From Planctomycetales bacterium 10988 (GTDB lineage Bacteria; Planctomycetota; Planctomycetia; Pirellulales; Pb10988): DNA of 64,000 nt. The notes under the pieces are model-generated. The model saw nothing but the letters and a program-made list of their open reading frames with translations, searched no databases and was not told the origin of the DNA. The DNA lies in assembly GCA_009664345.1 (NCBI GenBank), contig CP043547.1:5732709-5796708 (forward strand), given 5' to 3'. Position numbers and translations under genes: made by a program. Shown one piece after another: positions 1 to 10,700 of this stretch (its first letter is position 1; each line of letters starts with the position of its first letter).

Positions 1-614
1 GCAGGTGTCCCTGCAAGTTGTTTTTGTTGAGCGACAACCCAGTTCAACATGGCTTCATGTTGGTCTTGACCTTTTCCACGGAAAACATGATCAATCGCGT
101 GCATGCAGTAGCCACCTTTTGCCAAGCACAGATCAATCCCATCATAAACTTTTTGAAGGTCTTGTTCAGCAATATGTTCAACAACAGAAATCGAAAAAAT
201 ACAGTCAAACGTTTTGTTTAATTTGATTGCCATGTCAGCGTCAAACAATTCCTGAATCAATTCCACTTCAGGAAAACGTTTTACATATTCATCATAACCT
301 TGGGGCCCGAAAGCCGTTCCATCCAAAGGATCGCAGACCGTGACTTCGTAACCATGCGATGCAAGAAGCGAGGCAGCTAATGGTTCGCCACCACCGATTT
401 CAAGAAGTTTGGCACCGGGCTTCAAGGATTCTAAAATGCGTTTGACCATCCAAGGACGTTGTGCATCTTTCAAGTCATACTGATAGCGAGCCAAGGAAGG
501 AAATCGATCCGCACTATCACAGTAGTCTCGCACTGTCTGATACGAAAGCGTGGGGTACTCTACATCGTTGGCTTTGTCACTTGTTTTTAAAGTTGGTTGT
601 GGTGCGATGGACAT
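1..614 (-). CDS. class I SAM-dependent methyltransferase (partial, C-terminus outside window)
   Basis: The reading frame opens with ATG at 614 and runs off the left edge without a stop, so only about 204 N-terminal residues are visible. A nucleotide-binding glycine motif (LLEIGGGEPLAASLL) followed by an acidic CDPLDG strand end at roughly residues 68-95 matches motif I and II of Rossmann-fold methyltransferases (PF13489 type). A later FDCIFSISVVEHI segment is the usual motif IV region. It is the third gene of a minus-strand run with two glycosyltransferases, 102 bp behind the preceding gene, so a role in modifying a sugar or lipid carrier in polysaccharide synthesis is likely. The substrate cannot be told. 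Confidence 0.85.
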   Translation of the reverse strand, partial: MSIAPQPTLKTSDKANDVEYPTLSYQTVRDYCDSADRFPSLARYQYDLKDAQRPWMVKRILESLKPGAKLLEIGGGEPLAASLLASHGYEVTVCDPLDGTAFGPQGYDEYVKRFPEVELIQELFDADMAIKLNKTFDCIFSISVVEHIAEQDLQKVYDGIDLCLAKGGYCMHAIDHVFRGKGQDQHEAMLNWVVAQQKQLAGTP

Positions 615-716
615 TGATTTCTCGCTTTTGTGAAATTAAATGATGTTTAATTGGAAGTCGAACTGAATCTTCTACTTCAGTGTCAGAAAGAAGCTTTTCT
701 GAAAACTCATTTTCGA

Positions 717-1904
717 CTAACTTGCCATACGATTTTCTTGGTTGTTTTGATTAAGGATCGAAGTATATAAATTCTCTAGTGTCTCCGCTGATCGCTTCCA
801 ACAAAAATGTTGTTTCTGAAAGCTTTGTGAACCTTGTGAAAGATGAGATTTTAAATCTTTATCTTCCCAAATTTCAGCTACGGCACTTGCAATATTACTT
901 CCATTCGCCTCTGAAAGAATAAACGCATGCTCAAGATGCTTCGCCACCAGCCCTACGTTGGTTTCTGGAAGAATGACAGGGCGACCCAAAGAGAAAAATT
1001 CAGGTACTTTTGAAGGGAAGCGATAGTTGTTAAATAGATCGCTCTTGCCTGGCTGTACGAACATATCGGCCATTGCAAGGATGTTTGCCAATTCTTGTCT
1101 TGTTTCAATAAAGCCTAAGTGAAGACAGAATTGTTCTTCCCAACTTTTAAATTCAGCACTAACCGGAAAATAGTCACCACCGGTTCGCACAAGGCGGGCT
1201 TTAATTCCATTTTCATTTAACAAAGCAACCGCTAAGTAAAGACTACGGACTTCTTTAAAATTTACATGGTGAATATTTCCATGATAAACTAATACGAGTT
1301 CATCATCCCCGATCCCATATTTCTCACGCAAACTGTCATTGCGCGGACGTGGATACCAAACCGAACGATCCAGCCCTGGCCAAAAAGTTACTTTTGGTTG
1401 TGATGGCTTGGTGACGAACTCACCTAAAGTATCGATTAGGAGGCTGACCGCGTCTGCTGAATCTAAAAAGTCTTTCGATTTAATAGGGTGTGAGAGATGC
1501 TCAGGATACTCAAAAGGAAGTGTTCCCTCTTCAGCTTGAAGATATTGTTCTTCACTTAATTGACCACGAGTGATGACATCTTCGTTGTCTTCCAAATGGA
1601 TAACGAGTTTAAAGTCATATTGTTTCTTAAGTTGGTTTGTTAACTTTCGTAGTCGTTCGCGAGGGGTCCAACAATGAACAATATCGGGTCCTTTGCCATT
1701 TGGAAACGTTAACTCCCTGGAGAGAAGTTGTTGAAAGGTTGAAATGCCGTAAGGTCTGGGTACAAGTGGATCACGGCCTTGCCGACGCTCGGGGGCAGTC
1801 ACATGGCATTTATGCCCTGCTTTGACAAGCTCTCTTGCAAGCCCATCAATGTGGTAGGCACTATTACAAGCGATATCCCCATGTAATGCAAAAAGAATAT
1901 TCAT
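717..1904 (-). CDS. GT-B fold glycosyltransferase (family 4-like)
   Basis: The 395-residue protein has a two-domain GT-B layout. An N-terminal Rossmann half begins MNILFALHGD and carries a conserved CWTPRERLR stretch near residue 79. A C-terminal half starts about residue 200 (DELVLVYHGN). The segment around residues 296-313 (FPSKVPEFFSLGRPVILP) corresponds to the nucleotide-sugar binding region of GT4 enzymes, where a glutamate contacts the donor ribose. There is no signal peptide, so it is probably cytoplasmic and acts on a membrane-bound glycan intermediate. It sits between a double GT2 protein and a methyltransferase on the same strand. Donor and acceptor sugars are unknown. Confidence 0.85.
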   Translation of the reverse strand: MNILFALHGDIACNSAYHIDGLARELVKAGHKCHVTAPERRQGRDPLVPRPYGISTFQQLLSRELTFPNGKGPDIVHCWTPRERLRKLTNQLKKQYDFKLVIHLEDNEDVITRGQLSEEQYLQAEEGTLPFEYPEHLSHPIKSKDFLDSADAVSLLIDTLGEFVTKPSQPKVTFWPGLDRSVWYPRPRNDSLREKYGIGDDELVLVYHGNIHHVNFKEVRSLYLAVALLNENGIKARLVRTGGDYFPVSAEFKSWEEQFCLHLGFIETRQELANILAMADMFVQPGKSDLFNNYRFPSKVPEFFSLGRPVILPETNVGLVAKHLEHAFILSEANGSNIASAVAEIWEDKDLKSHLSQGSQSFQKQHFCWKRSAETLENLYTSILNQNNQENRMAS

Positions 1905-2033
1905 TACTGCCCGTTAGTTACTTTTGAAGAGAAGTTAATCAAGAACGATCTATTTATCGTGTGTATGTTTTTTAACGTTTTTTGGTTAAAGTAATGTATG
2001 ACACTTTAACCAAGTTTCGAGAGGAGAGTGAGA

Positions 2034-3935
2034 CTATCCAGCTTTTGAACGCATAGTGTAATCCACCGAATCCGGGGCAAAATTGCAATTGTAGTAAGGA
2101 TCGCCTTTTTCAATCATTTCTTCCCATTGATCAAGAATTAACACTCTAGCAGTGTAGTTATATTTCTTACCACGGGTTTTACTTTCATGATGGATAAGTT
2201 CGGTCGTCCCCACATAAAGATTACGATAGCCTTCACGTCGAAGTTTTAAACAGAAGTCTAAGTCTTCATAGTGACGTTTATAGAGTTCGTTTAACCCACC
2301 GACTTTTAAATATTTCTCTTTACTGATTAGTAAACAAGCGGCCGTTACTGCGGAAACCTCTTTGGTTGTATTTAAAGAACCGCAGTAGCCATCACAGTCG
2401 TGGGGGAAGTTTCGCATCAGATGATCGGCGGTTCCACGAGGGCCGAGAATCACGCCGGCATGTTGAACGGTTTTGTCAGGATAGATGAGCTTCGGACCGA
2501 CGGCGCCGACATCTTCTTGCTCTGCATACAACAGAAGATGATCTAACCAGTCTGAGTGTATAATTTCTGTATCGTTGTTTAACAGAAGAAGATACTCACC
2601 TTGGGCGACCTTTGCCATTTGGTTATTAAAACCAGCAAAGTGAAATTCACCAGACACGTCAAGAACTTTGGTTGGGTATCGCTTCATGATTTCTAAAGCG
2701 AATGCGTCTTCTGTTTGGTGATTGGCAAGGATCACTTCAAAATTTCGATATGCTGTTTTTTGATAGATACTTTTTAAACAACGACCAATGTAGTCGGGCT
2801 GATCTTTCGTGGGAATCATGATGGAAACAAGCGGCCCGGTTTCCCGTGGGAGGGGGCGGATTGTCACTCGGTGCCCTTGATAACCTCCGATGGCGAGTCC
2901 AGGAAAGTTCATTCTATTTAAATGATTTTGAACGGCCTTTTCTTGTAGAGCATCGACATCACATTTCGCGGCGGCATCTTCGGCGATGCTGCCTGGAATC
3001 GCTCGCCAGTGATAGAGAATTTTTGGAATGTGTGCGATCTTAGAGGTCTTTTCGCACATTCGTAGCATCAGTTCATAATCTTGAACATTGTCAAACTCCG
3101 AGTCACTTCCCCCGACTTCCTCGATTAAAGTCTTGCGAGCAACCAAGAGGTGTCCGACATACATGACACTACGAAAATATTCAAGCGACCAATCCGGCTT
3201 AAAGAAAGGAGTATGACGCTTGCCGGTTGTATCTTTTTTATCTTGATCCGTATAAATAATGTCAGTATCAGGATGTTCATTTAAATAGGTGATGATTTCG
3301 CTCAGTGCGTCTTCGGTAAGTTCATCGTCATGATCTAAAAGGGCAACAAATTCCCCTTGTGCTCGGGCAAAGCCGTCATTGGTTGCCGCAGAGATATTGC
3401 CATTTTGCGGACGTGAATAAACTTTAACACGAGCGTCTCGGTTCTGTGCGGCTTCCGCGATGGTGAGGACATGTCTTTTGGGAGAGGCATCATCAATGAG
3501 CCAAAGTTCCCAGTTCTCATAGATCTGTTTTTCAACCGATTTAATTGCTTTGTGTAGAAATTCACTCGGCGTGTTGTAAAGTGGAATCACGACAGAAATC
3601 AAAGGGCGATAAGTTAACTTCTCGCAGCGTTTCTGTAATGTTTCGCGGCTTGGCTTTTGTTCTTTTTCGTACTGAAGATAGCTTTCATAAGGGTCCACAA
3701 CGACCGGTGGTGGAGCAATGACCTGAGGGGGCGGCGGAGTTTGTAGCTCACTCTGAACAGGGGCAGGAGGTGCCGGAAGGGGAGCAATATTCACAACCGG
3801 TTGAGGGCGGCCATAACGAATTCTGCGATAGACCTTTCTCGTCGCTTTATATCCTAATGCGTAGAAGCCTTCGTGTTTTAAAATACGATAGGCCCGACGA
3901 AGTCGATCTTCGTTTCGTTCCCAGCTAGAGGGCAT
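2034..3935 (-). CDS. bifunctional glycosyltransferase with two GT2 (GT-A) domains
   Basis: This 633-residue protein has two consecutive GT-A domains. The first starts near residue 111 (PLISVVIPLYNTP) with a DHDD acidic motif at 201-204. The second starts near residue 368 (PLVSIMIPTKDQP) with NND at 453-455, the place of the metal-binding DXD. Residues 1-100 are a basic segment followed by a proline-rich linker (about 49-80). Tandem GT2 proteins of this type are typical of O-antigen or exopolysaccharide loci, where they add two residues or polymerise. No membrane segment is evident. It is first in a minus-strand run with the genes at 717-1904 and 1-614, so these are probably co-transcribed. 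Confidence 0.88.
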   Translation of the reverse strand: MPSSWERNEDRLRRAYRILKHEGFYALGYKATRKVYRRIRYGRPQPVVNIAPLPAPPAPVQSELQTPPPPQVIAPPPVVVDPYESYLQYEKEQKPSRETLQKRCEKLTYRPLISVVIPLYNTPSEFLHKAIKSVEKQIYENWELWLIDDASPKRHVLTIAEAAQNRDARVKVYSRPQNGNISAATNDGFARAQGEFVALLDHDDELTEDALSEIITYLNEHPDTDIIYTDQDKKDTTGKRHTPFFKPDWSLEYFRSVMYVGHLLVARKTLIEEVGGSDSEFDNVQDYELMLRMCEKTSKIAHIPKILYHWRAIPGSIAEDAAAKCDVDALQEKAVQNHLNRMNFPGLAIGGYQGHRVTIRPLPRETGPLVSIMIPTKDQPDYIGRCLKSIYQKTAYRNFEVILANHQTEDAFALEIMKRYPTKVLDVSGEFHFAGFNNQMAKVAQGEYLLLLNNDTEIIHSDWLDHLLLYAEQEDVGAVGPKLIYPDKTVQHAGVILGPRGTADHLMRNFPHDCDGYCGSLNTTKEVSAVTAACLLISKEKYLKVGGLNELYKRHYEDLDFCLKLRREGYRNLYVGTTELIHHESKTRGKKYNYTARVLILDQWEEMIEKGDPYYNCNFAPDSVDYTMRSKAG

Positions 3936-4288
3936 TCAGCCACCTCCCTGTTGCCATTCAGTACGTTCGTTCCCTGTCTGCCATGACCGGGTTTGAGGAC
4001 AAAAACTACCGCCGATAAAGTACTCGGAGTGAACTTTAGGGTCAACCTCAATAAATGGCGTTTGTTTGTAGAATGCAGGTTAATAGTCTTTTGGACAGGC
4101 CATTCTGTAAGTTCAATGATGGGTTAGACTTGCTTTAAAATTAACAAAAAAACACCTGGTGTTCTTGGGTGAACGACCAGGTGCTTCTCACAAGCAAGAT
4201 TAAAAATTGTTTTACAATTTTAGCCTTTCAATTTAAACGGTGCGACGTTTGATCTTTCTAGGCGTATTAGTCTCAGCGGCGAAATGTA
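3936..4288. other. intergenic region with upstream region of the glycosyltransferase run and a terminator
   Basis: No credible gene is seen in these 353 bp. The right half contains the intrinsic terminator listed separately. The left half must hold the promoter of the minus-strand glycosyltransferase run, but I cannot assign a specific box. Confidence 0.6.
4141..4183 (-). terminator. intrinsic terminator of the DUF1080 gene
   Basis: An 8-bp perfect stem (CACCTGGT at 4153-4160, ACCAGGTG at 4176-4183) is extended by a GTTC/GAAC inner helix with a one-base bulge. Read on the minus strand the hairpin is followed by a seven-T tract (complement of 4146-4152). It lies about 105 bp past the stop of the DUF1080 gene and points the right way. 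Confidence 0.85.
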
Positions 4289-5104
4289 TTAGTTCGAGCT
4301 AGGTTGCGGAATGGTGAAAGCGGTGGGCTTCTTCGTAAGTGGGGTAAGTTCCACGGATTCGAACTCGATCGTCATCGGGGTTCCGCGATGTAGCTGTAGG
4401 GCAATCACCCCTTGATGGGAACGATTTTTCTTGTCTAGGTCGAGGCATTCCATCACCGGTTGATCATTGATGAGATGCAACAAGCGGTTTTTCCAAGCGA
4501 TGATGCGATAGGTATTCCATTCTTTCGGTTGAAATTGGGAAACGAATTCTACCGCTTGGGGATAGGGTTCCAGATTGACGCGTTTATATTGCCGGGGTTT
4601 CGGTAAGGTCTTGGTCTCCGCGAGAGGGTTGGGTTCCAAGACCGCTTTGTCGCCAGGGAGTACCAAAATGCCTCGGCCTTTTTCTTCATACAGAATGCCA
4701 AGATATTTTTTGGTATAGTCGATATCTGCTTGATACCCTCCGACAACATATTCCCCTTTCTCGGGCATTCGTTGGCTACGATATTGAATCCCGGAATTGG
4801 CCCATTCCTCTTCGCCGTAGACGCGAAACTTCACCTTCAGTTCGAAATCGGTAGGTTCTCCCTCTTTCCAGATTAGGAACGTATTCTGGTCAAGAGGGTT
4901 GTCGGCGGTCGTTTGGCCGATGATGAGGCCATTTTCTACTCGCCAGTATTCTTGATCATAGTCCCAGTTACCAAGGTCTTTGCCATTGAATAAGGACTGT
5001 GTTTGCGGCTTCTCGGCCTGGAGGGCTTGCGGGAGTGCTAAGAGGGTAATCAAGAGAAGGAAAAGTGGTGATTTCAAAATCATCGGAAGCTTTCTGATTA
5101 TCAT
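4289..5104 (-). CDS. secreted DUF1080 (3-keto-disaccharide hydrolase-like) protein
   Basis: The 271-residue protein opens with a basic n-region, a long hydrophobic core (LKSPLFLLLITLLALP) and an AEA-like cleavage site near residue 30, so it is exported. The mature part starts SLFNGKDLGNWDYD, the hallmark opening of DUF1080 (PF06439), a concanavalin-like beta-sandwich very common in planctomycetes. It continues with the family's WANSGIQYRSQR and GYQADID motifs. Family members include enzymes acting on 3-keto-glycosides, but most are uncharacterised. An alternative start is Met8 (5083). It is monocistronic, with its own terminator at 4141-4183. Confidence 0.9.
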   Translation of the reverse strand: MIIRKLPMILKSPLFLLLITLLALPQALQAEKPQTQSLFNGKDLGNWDYDQEYWRVENGLIIGQTTADNPLDQNTFLIWKEGEPTDFELKVKFRVYGEEEWANSGIQYRSQRMPEKGEYVVGGYQADIDYTKKYLGILYEEKGRGILVLPGDKAVLEPNPLAETKTLPKPRQYKRVNLEPYPQAVEFVSQFQPKEWNTYRIIAWKNRLLHLINDQPVMECLDLDKKNRSHQGVIALQLHRGTPMTIEFESVELTPLTKKPTAFTIPQPSSN

Positions 5105-5238
5105 GGGGGGAAGTCAAGGAGTTAGATTTTTCCAATTGCCGGCCGAACTTTTTCCTCTGAGGAATTCCGTAAGTTTCGCGGGTGACAAGGGGATCTAATG
5201 AACCAGATTTATCAACAGAAATCAATCCTCTGCTTGAC

Positions 5239-6666
5239 TTAGCTCGATTCCGTGCTCTGGGGAGATCGGTCTCCTCGGAGGTTGTTCCACCACCTTTTCA
5301 CAAGGTAAATAGGGTCTACTTGCTCTGCTTCACGGAAGAGGATGTCCTCGCGGTCGAATTGTCGAATCGCCCAACGAATGGCGAGCCAGGTGGCGATACC
5401 TGTCACCAACAGGACTGGACCGAGATATTGAAGCGCAACTTCAATCTGGCCTTCGATGAGATAACGCAGCACGAGGACCAGCCCGGCGATCGGGACAAAA
5501 CTTTGTGTCCAATCAAGTTGATACGTTGGCAGAAGAGGAACGGCAACCAAAGGTAAAAGGAGGACAAAAAGCGGCATCATGTAGAAATGGCCTTCCGCGG
5601 TACTGCGTGCGAAGGTTGCAATTCCCAGGCATAAGGCACTAAACAAAGCACAAACTGGTCCGATGGAAAGTGCCAACCAAAGTGCAATCCAAGGCGAAGG
5701 AATATCCAATTGCGGTAGCAACGCTAAGATCAAGGCCCCGGTCAGTCCCATACTGATCAGATTGACGAGGACCGTAAAAATACTAAAGGCAAAGATCGTC
5801 AAAAGTTTTCCCCAAACGATTTCGCGACGGGAGGCCGGACTACAAAGGAGCGTTTCCAAGGTTCCTCGTTCTTTTTCTCCCGGAACCAAATCGACCGCAG
5901 GTTGGAAAGCCCCCGTCAGCCCCCAGACGATCATGAGGAAAGGAAAGATTTTTGCCCAAAGTCCTGACCGTTGGCTACCTGGTTCAACTTGATCAAAGAT
6001 GGCGAGTCTGAACGGAGGTGCGGCCGCTTTATAGGGAACACCTTCGTCTTGTAGTTTTCGTCGGGTGTAGACACTCGTCCAGCGTTCGAGAATATCGGTT
6101 AATCGCTGTCGAGCTGTCTGGGAAATATCCTCCGAAGAGCGATATTGGATCGTTGGTTGCGGATCGGGGATCAAGGATTCTTCGAAAATCGGGGTGCGAA
6201 CGGGTTTTTCGGCTTCGGGCTGGTTCCGATAATCCTCCCAGACTTGCTCGCGTGCTTCGTTCATATTCTCTGCCATTCGTGGCGGAAAGACCAAGCGAGC
6301 ATTGACCTCGGTAGGAATCGGAATGGCTTTCCAATGCTCCATGAAAGGTTTCGGCGCTTCAGGTTCCTCCTCGGTGGGCTCCACGATTTGGAGAGTCACC
6401 AAGTAGGCTTCCTCGGGGTCGCCAAGGAATTCTGGAATGAACTTTCCATCCTGAATCAACGGAGGGTCCTGGGGAAGATTTTCCGCTCCGACGACCTGAA
6501 CAGTAATGGCAGACCTGCGAATAAAATTTCCCATTTGAAAAACCATCAAACCCATGATCGGATAGAGAAAGACGGGGACGATGGTGTAAAGGAGAACCAT
6601 GCGGCGGTCACGCATTTGACTCAGGAACTCTCGATAAAAAATACTACGTGCCCGAGACCAATTCAT
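5239..6666 (-). CDS. ABC-2 type (NatB-like) transporter permease
   Basis: The first in-frame start is a TTG at 6681; I prefer ATG at 6666, preceded by GGAA, giving about 475 residues. The N-terminus ([22 protein letters not shown]) is typical of ABC-2/NatB permeases: a cytoplasmic helix and TM1. Then comes a charged extracytoplasmic loop of about 190 residues, rich in Pro and Glu. It is followed by [18 protein letters not shown], the conserved motif of ABC-2 exporters, and five or so C-terminal TM helices. The paired ATPase is not next to it: the neighbours are DUF1080 and, on the other strand, a SnoaL-like gene. The exported substrate is unknown; NatB-type systems have been linked to Na+ export. 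Confidence 0.88.
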   Translation of the reverse strand: MNWSRARSIFYREFLSQMRDRRMVLLYTIVPVFLYPIMGLMVFQMGNFIRRSAITVQVVGAENLPQDPPLIQDGKFIPEFLGDPEEAYLVTLQIVEPTEEEPEAPKPFMEHWKAIPIPTEVNARLVFPPRMAENMNEAREQVWEDYRNQPEAEKPVRTPIFEESLIPDPQPTIQYRSSEDISQTARQRLTDILERWTSVYTRRKLQDEGVPYKAAAPPFRLAIFDQVEPGSQRSGLWAKIFPFLMIVWGLTGAFQPAVDLVPGEKERGTLETLLCSPASRREIVWGKLLTIFAFSIFTVLVNLISMGLTGALILALLPQLDIPSPWIALWLALSIGPVCALFSALCLGIATFARSTAEGHFYMMPLFVLLLPLVAVPLLPTYQLDWTQSFVPIAGLVLVLRYLIEGQIEVALQYLGPVLLVTGIATWLAIRWAIRQFDREDILFREAEQVDPIYLVKRWWNNLRGDRSPQSTESS

Positions 6667-6827
6667 GCCTATGATTTCCAATCAATAGAGACGGGGGTTG
6701 TACGCTGGGGATCAAAAAGTTGTCGAAAGAAGGGAACAGGGACTGGAAGTATTCTTCACGTTTCCCACAAAGTTTCAACTAGAGCCTGCTCAGGAAACCT
6801 CTACAGTCAGGAAGAAGGAAGCAACAA

Positions 6828-7215
6828 ATGTCTGAGAAATTGGAAAAAGAATAAAGAGACTGTGACAGCGTTCTATGATTTAATGTTCAATCAAGGTCGT
6901 CCTGCCGATGCTATTGAACGCTATGTGGGTGACGAATACATTCAACATAATCCCATGGTTGCCGACGGCACGGAGCCCTTCATCGAGTACTTCAACAAGA
7001 TGGCTCAACAGTACCCCGGCAAGCACGTACGCTTTGTGAGAGTAATCGCTGAAGACAATTATGTCGTTTTACATTGTCATCAGACTTGGCCTGGTGAACC
7101 TGATTGGGCCGGGATCGATATCTTTCGTTTGGATGACGATGGCAAAATTGTGGAGCATTGGGACGTGTTGCAAACGGTTCCCGATCGCTCGGAAAACGAC
7201 AATGGACTCTTCTGA
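6828..7215 (+). pseudogene. SnoaL-like (NTF2 fold) protein with a frame break near its start
   Basis: A good ribosome site (AAGGAAG) precedes ATG at 6828, but that frame reads MSEKLEKE and stops at 6852-6854. The SnoaL/NTF2-like body continues in another frame from about 6850: [16 protein letters not shown], then [40 protein letters not shown], ending at 7215. Removing one A from the A5 run at 6844-6848 would join the two parts into MSEKLEKNKETV, which looks like a normal start for this family. So this is a one-base insertion, an assembly error, slippage on the A tract, or a real start at GTG 6859. The family has varied isomerase, cyclase or binding roles and no specific function is assignable. 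The long open frame reaching back to 6145 is antisense to the ABC permease. Confidence 0.75.
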
Positions 7216-7232
7216 GAACAGTCCCCATCGGA

Positions 7233-7751
7233 TTAAGGATCGACCCAATGGAGAATCTCCGGGCGAGCTAGCGGAAGAAATTCTGCTTGCCCTAGTTGGA
7301 GAACGGAATCCGAAAGCGTAGGTGAAAGCAACGAACGATGCCCAGGAACCGCGTCCGGGGAGAACCTTTCGATCCGATGCTTGGCCTGACTCTGTTCCAC
7401 TTGCAAAGCGATGAAGTACAGCCAAAGAAGAGTCGGGGAACGATTTCGACCAGCGATGCAGTGGAGATAAATTCGACTTCCCGGCATCGAGGCTACGCGG
7501 TGCAAATCACACAACGCCTTATGAACCAAGGTTTCCGGCATGGGAAAAAGATCGTTGAAGGGATGCCACAGGACTTCTTGAAAATCTCCGGAATCTTCAG
7601 TCGGAAGCTGCGGACCTCGGAAGCTGCTTGGGGCTTCGCTGACATTGAAGATGTGGGTGATACCGAGTTGCTGAAATTCGGCTTTTCGCGAAGGACGTGG
7701 ATACGGCCCCAGGAAGAGGACCTTAGTAATCGGAAAAATCTCGGTGGTCAA
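7233..7751 (-). CDS. dual-specificity-type protein phosphatase
   Basis: The 172-residue protein carries the cysteine phosphatase signature HCIAGRNRS at residues 97-105, with Cys98 as nucleophile and Arg104 for phosphate binding. An upstream Asp (WHPFNDLFP, residue 67) is a candidate general acid. The N-terminal LFLGPYPRP and ITHIFNVSEAP motifs fit the DSP family (PF00782). The start is a TTG at 7751 with AGGA about eight bases upstream; I see no better start. It begins 14 bp after the stop of a large Ser/Thr kinase on the same strand, so the pair is almost certainly one transcript and may act on the same phosphoproteins. No export signal is seen. Confidence 0.87.
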   Translation of the reverse strand: MTTEIFPITKVLFLGPYPRPSRKAEFQQLGITHIFNVSEAPSSFRGPQLPTEDSGDFQEVLWHPFNDLFPMPETLVHKALCDLHRVASMPGSRIYLHCIAGRNRSPTLLWLYFIALQVEQSQAKHRIERFSPDAVPGHRSLLSPTLSDSVLQLGQAEFLPLARPEILHWVDP

Positions 7752-7765
7752 GTCTCAATCCTGAC

Positions 7766-10700
7766 TTATCGGAGCGTTCGGGCGCGAGTCAAGTCACTCT
7801 CCGCCTGCTCTCTTTCCCCTAAGGCAATATGGGCCTCGGCTCGCAACTCGAGGGTTTCCGCGTCTTTGGAATCCAGCAAGAAGGCCCGATTGAGGTCCGA
7901 AAGGGCTTGTTCGTACTCCTCACGGGAGGGAGAACGCATGGTCATCCGAGACATCGCACGGAGTTTATAGGCCGCGGCATGGTTTGGTTTCTTATCAATA
8001 ACTTCGGAAAAATCGCGAAGAGCGAGCTGATTTTTGCGGAGAGCCAAATTGGCACGCCCTCGAAGGAAAGCCGCTTCGATCAGTTGGTCGTCACTGCGAA
8101 GGGCCATTGTGAAATAGCTCGAAGCTTGAAAATATTCCTCTCGTTCAAAATAGCGTTTCCCGGTTTCATAGGCCGTTTGACTATCCATCAACGTCCAAGA
8201 GGCAATGGCCAGCGGGGCGATCATGAGAGGAACCAAGAGCCCAATACTGATCCAATAGAACCCAACTTCTCCCAACAGACTTGAAACAAGGCCAAACAAG
8301 ATTCCGATCAGCGTCAGGCTGACGACCGGATGGACGGATAGCCCGATCATCGTGGCGTAGCCCGAAAGAAAAAGCCCCATCTCTTCGGCATAGGGCATGT
8401 TTAAAATCCCATAAAGAAAGGCCCACAGCCCTCCAAAGAAAGCCCCGCCTAGAAAGATCGTCCCGGATTGAAAGTTCAGAAATCGAGCACGATTACTAAA
8501 GACCACACTCGAAAGGGCGGCGAGCGGAAGGGTTTTCCAAAGGACATCCCAGTAGGCACCATCGGGCTGAAGCAGGACCGTAACGGCTGTCAAAATCATC
8601 GACAAACCGAGAAAGAAAACCCCGGTATTCACCCATTCCGGTAGAGGTTCGTCTTTGGCTTTGGAACGCTTCGATTTGGAGGTCGTCTCACTTGATCGAG
8701 GTTTGCGGATTCCCGATTGGGAGCGGACCCCGGAATGACTTCCCGAAAGGGTGTCGGACATATTCAAGAGTGAGTCATTTTCGGCATTTAAAACGTGATC
8801 GGTATCGCTGAGGTTTCGATTCGCGCGACCTTCGGAATAAGCTTGCGCGAGTTCCCCCCGCATCGCTCCGGCATTTCCTTGAGCATCCCAACCCGCTACC
8901 TGCGAGGAATCTTCCCCGAAGACTTCATTGCTGAGTTGTTCCAAATCGAACATTAACGTATCTGCCGACTGATAGCGATCTTCAGGGCGTTTCGCGACGA
9001 GTTGTTCTAGAATCTCCTGCATGCCGGGCAGGACATGGTCTCGGAAATCATAGAGATAAGGAATCGGGTCCTGTTGGTGAGCCATCATGACCGCTTGAGG
9101 CGTAGGATACCGGTACAGGGTATATCCGGTCATCAAGTAGTAGAAAACGCATCCCAAGCTATAAAGGTCCGCACGATGATCCGCACTTTTGGGGGCGACT
9201 GCCAATTCTGGAGCAACGAAATCGGCTTCGGGCAAGATATCCGTTCGCGTGATCGAGGCACCACTCACGGTGACATCGGCCCCGGTTTGCAAACACTTTC
9301 GTTTTAGATCGGAAAGTCCGTGATCCGTAACCGTGATGTTTCCTTCTTCGTCGACCAGGACTTGGCGAGGGTGCAAGCCAAGGTGAATTTGATCGTTCCG
9401 ATGGAGTTCCGACAGAGCCGCGGCGATTTGCCAGAGATAATTGATGACAACATCATCCGGCAACGCCCCATGTTTCTTGATCAGCCAACCAAGATCACAG
9501 CCATCAAACCATTCGCTGACAAAATAAAACCGTCGGCCCCGCGAACCGGCATTGTACAGCGGGAGCAGATTCTCATGCTTGATCGATTGTGATTGCTGGG
9601 CTCGATAAACCAATTGATCGAGGGTCAGTTCATTCTTCAAGATCTCCGGCGAGAAGACCTTCAAGGCCATCTGCCGTTCCGATTGACGGTGACGAGCAAG
9701 AAAGAGGCTGGAGATCGGGCCGTTGGAAACTTTATCCAACACAATATAGTCCCCAAACAGGAGACTATTCGGTTGACCGCGTAGAAGAATCGCCGCTTGA
9801 TAACGGGTAATCCACTCTTGCAAAACCAACAGTTCCACAAAAGCATCCGGCGTTGTCGGCAAGGTATCCACCGAGGAACTCGACAAGACGTTGTTGACTT
9901 GTTCTTCCGTAATCAGTCCGGCGGCAATGGCACCATTTACCGTAGGGCGAATGGCATTGGGCAGAGTGATTTTCGGAGTAGGCGTTTCCGTGGTTTGTTC
10001 AAATGCCTTGGAAAGCGCCGCGACTACCTCGGCCATGGTTTGATAGCGATTTTCCGGACTTTTGGCCATCATCCGCAAGAAGGCAATATCCAACGCCTCT
10101 GGAAGATCGGGGTCGAAATCACGCAAGCTCGGAATCGGGCGTTCTCGGTGAGCGATCACGACTTCGATAAAAGATTCGCCACGAAAGGGTTCTTTTCCCG
10201 TGAGAAGAAAGTGAAGTGTGCAACCAAGGCTATAAATATCCGACCGGATGTCCGCCCCTTTGAGCTGCGTCGCTTGTTCGGGAGCCATATAGGTCGCGGT
10301 TCCCATCACCGTATGGGTTTGCGTCAGGCCCATCGAACCCCCGCTCGGATCGGAATCATCTTCGTATTCCGGGGTATTTTCCAACGGATCGAGCACACGT
10401 GCCAATCCCATATCGAGGACTTTAATCACTCCATTGGGATCAAGAATCAGATTGGCAGGCTTGATGTCACGATGAATGATTCCTTCGCTATGGGCAAAGC
10501 GAAGTCCTTCCGCGGATTGAATGATATAATCAACCGCTTTCTTGGGCGGAAGCGGCCCATCCTTGCGAACGAGCTGTTCGAGGTTCAAGCCGCCAACATA
10601 TTCCATGACCAGAAAGTGCTGACCTTTATCTTCACCGGCAGTGTCGGCATAGACGATGTTCCGGTGTTTGAGGCGTCCGGCAGCAATGGCTTCACGTTGA

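Noticed and set aside
6145-6849. N-terminal two thirds of a 356-codon plus-strand open frame ending at 7215
   Set aside because: It is antisense to the ABC-2 permease and has no recognisable sequence; only the part after about 6850 is SnoaL-like.
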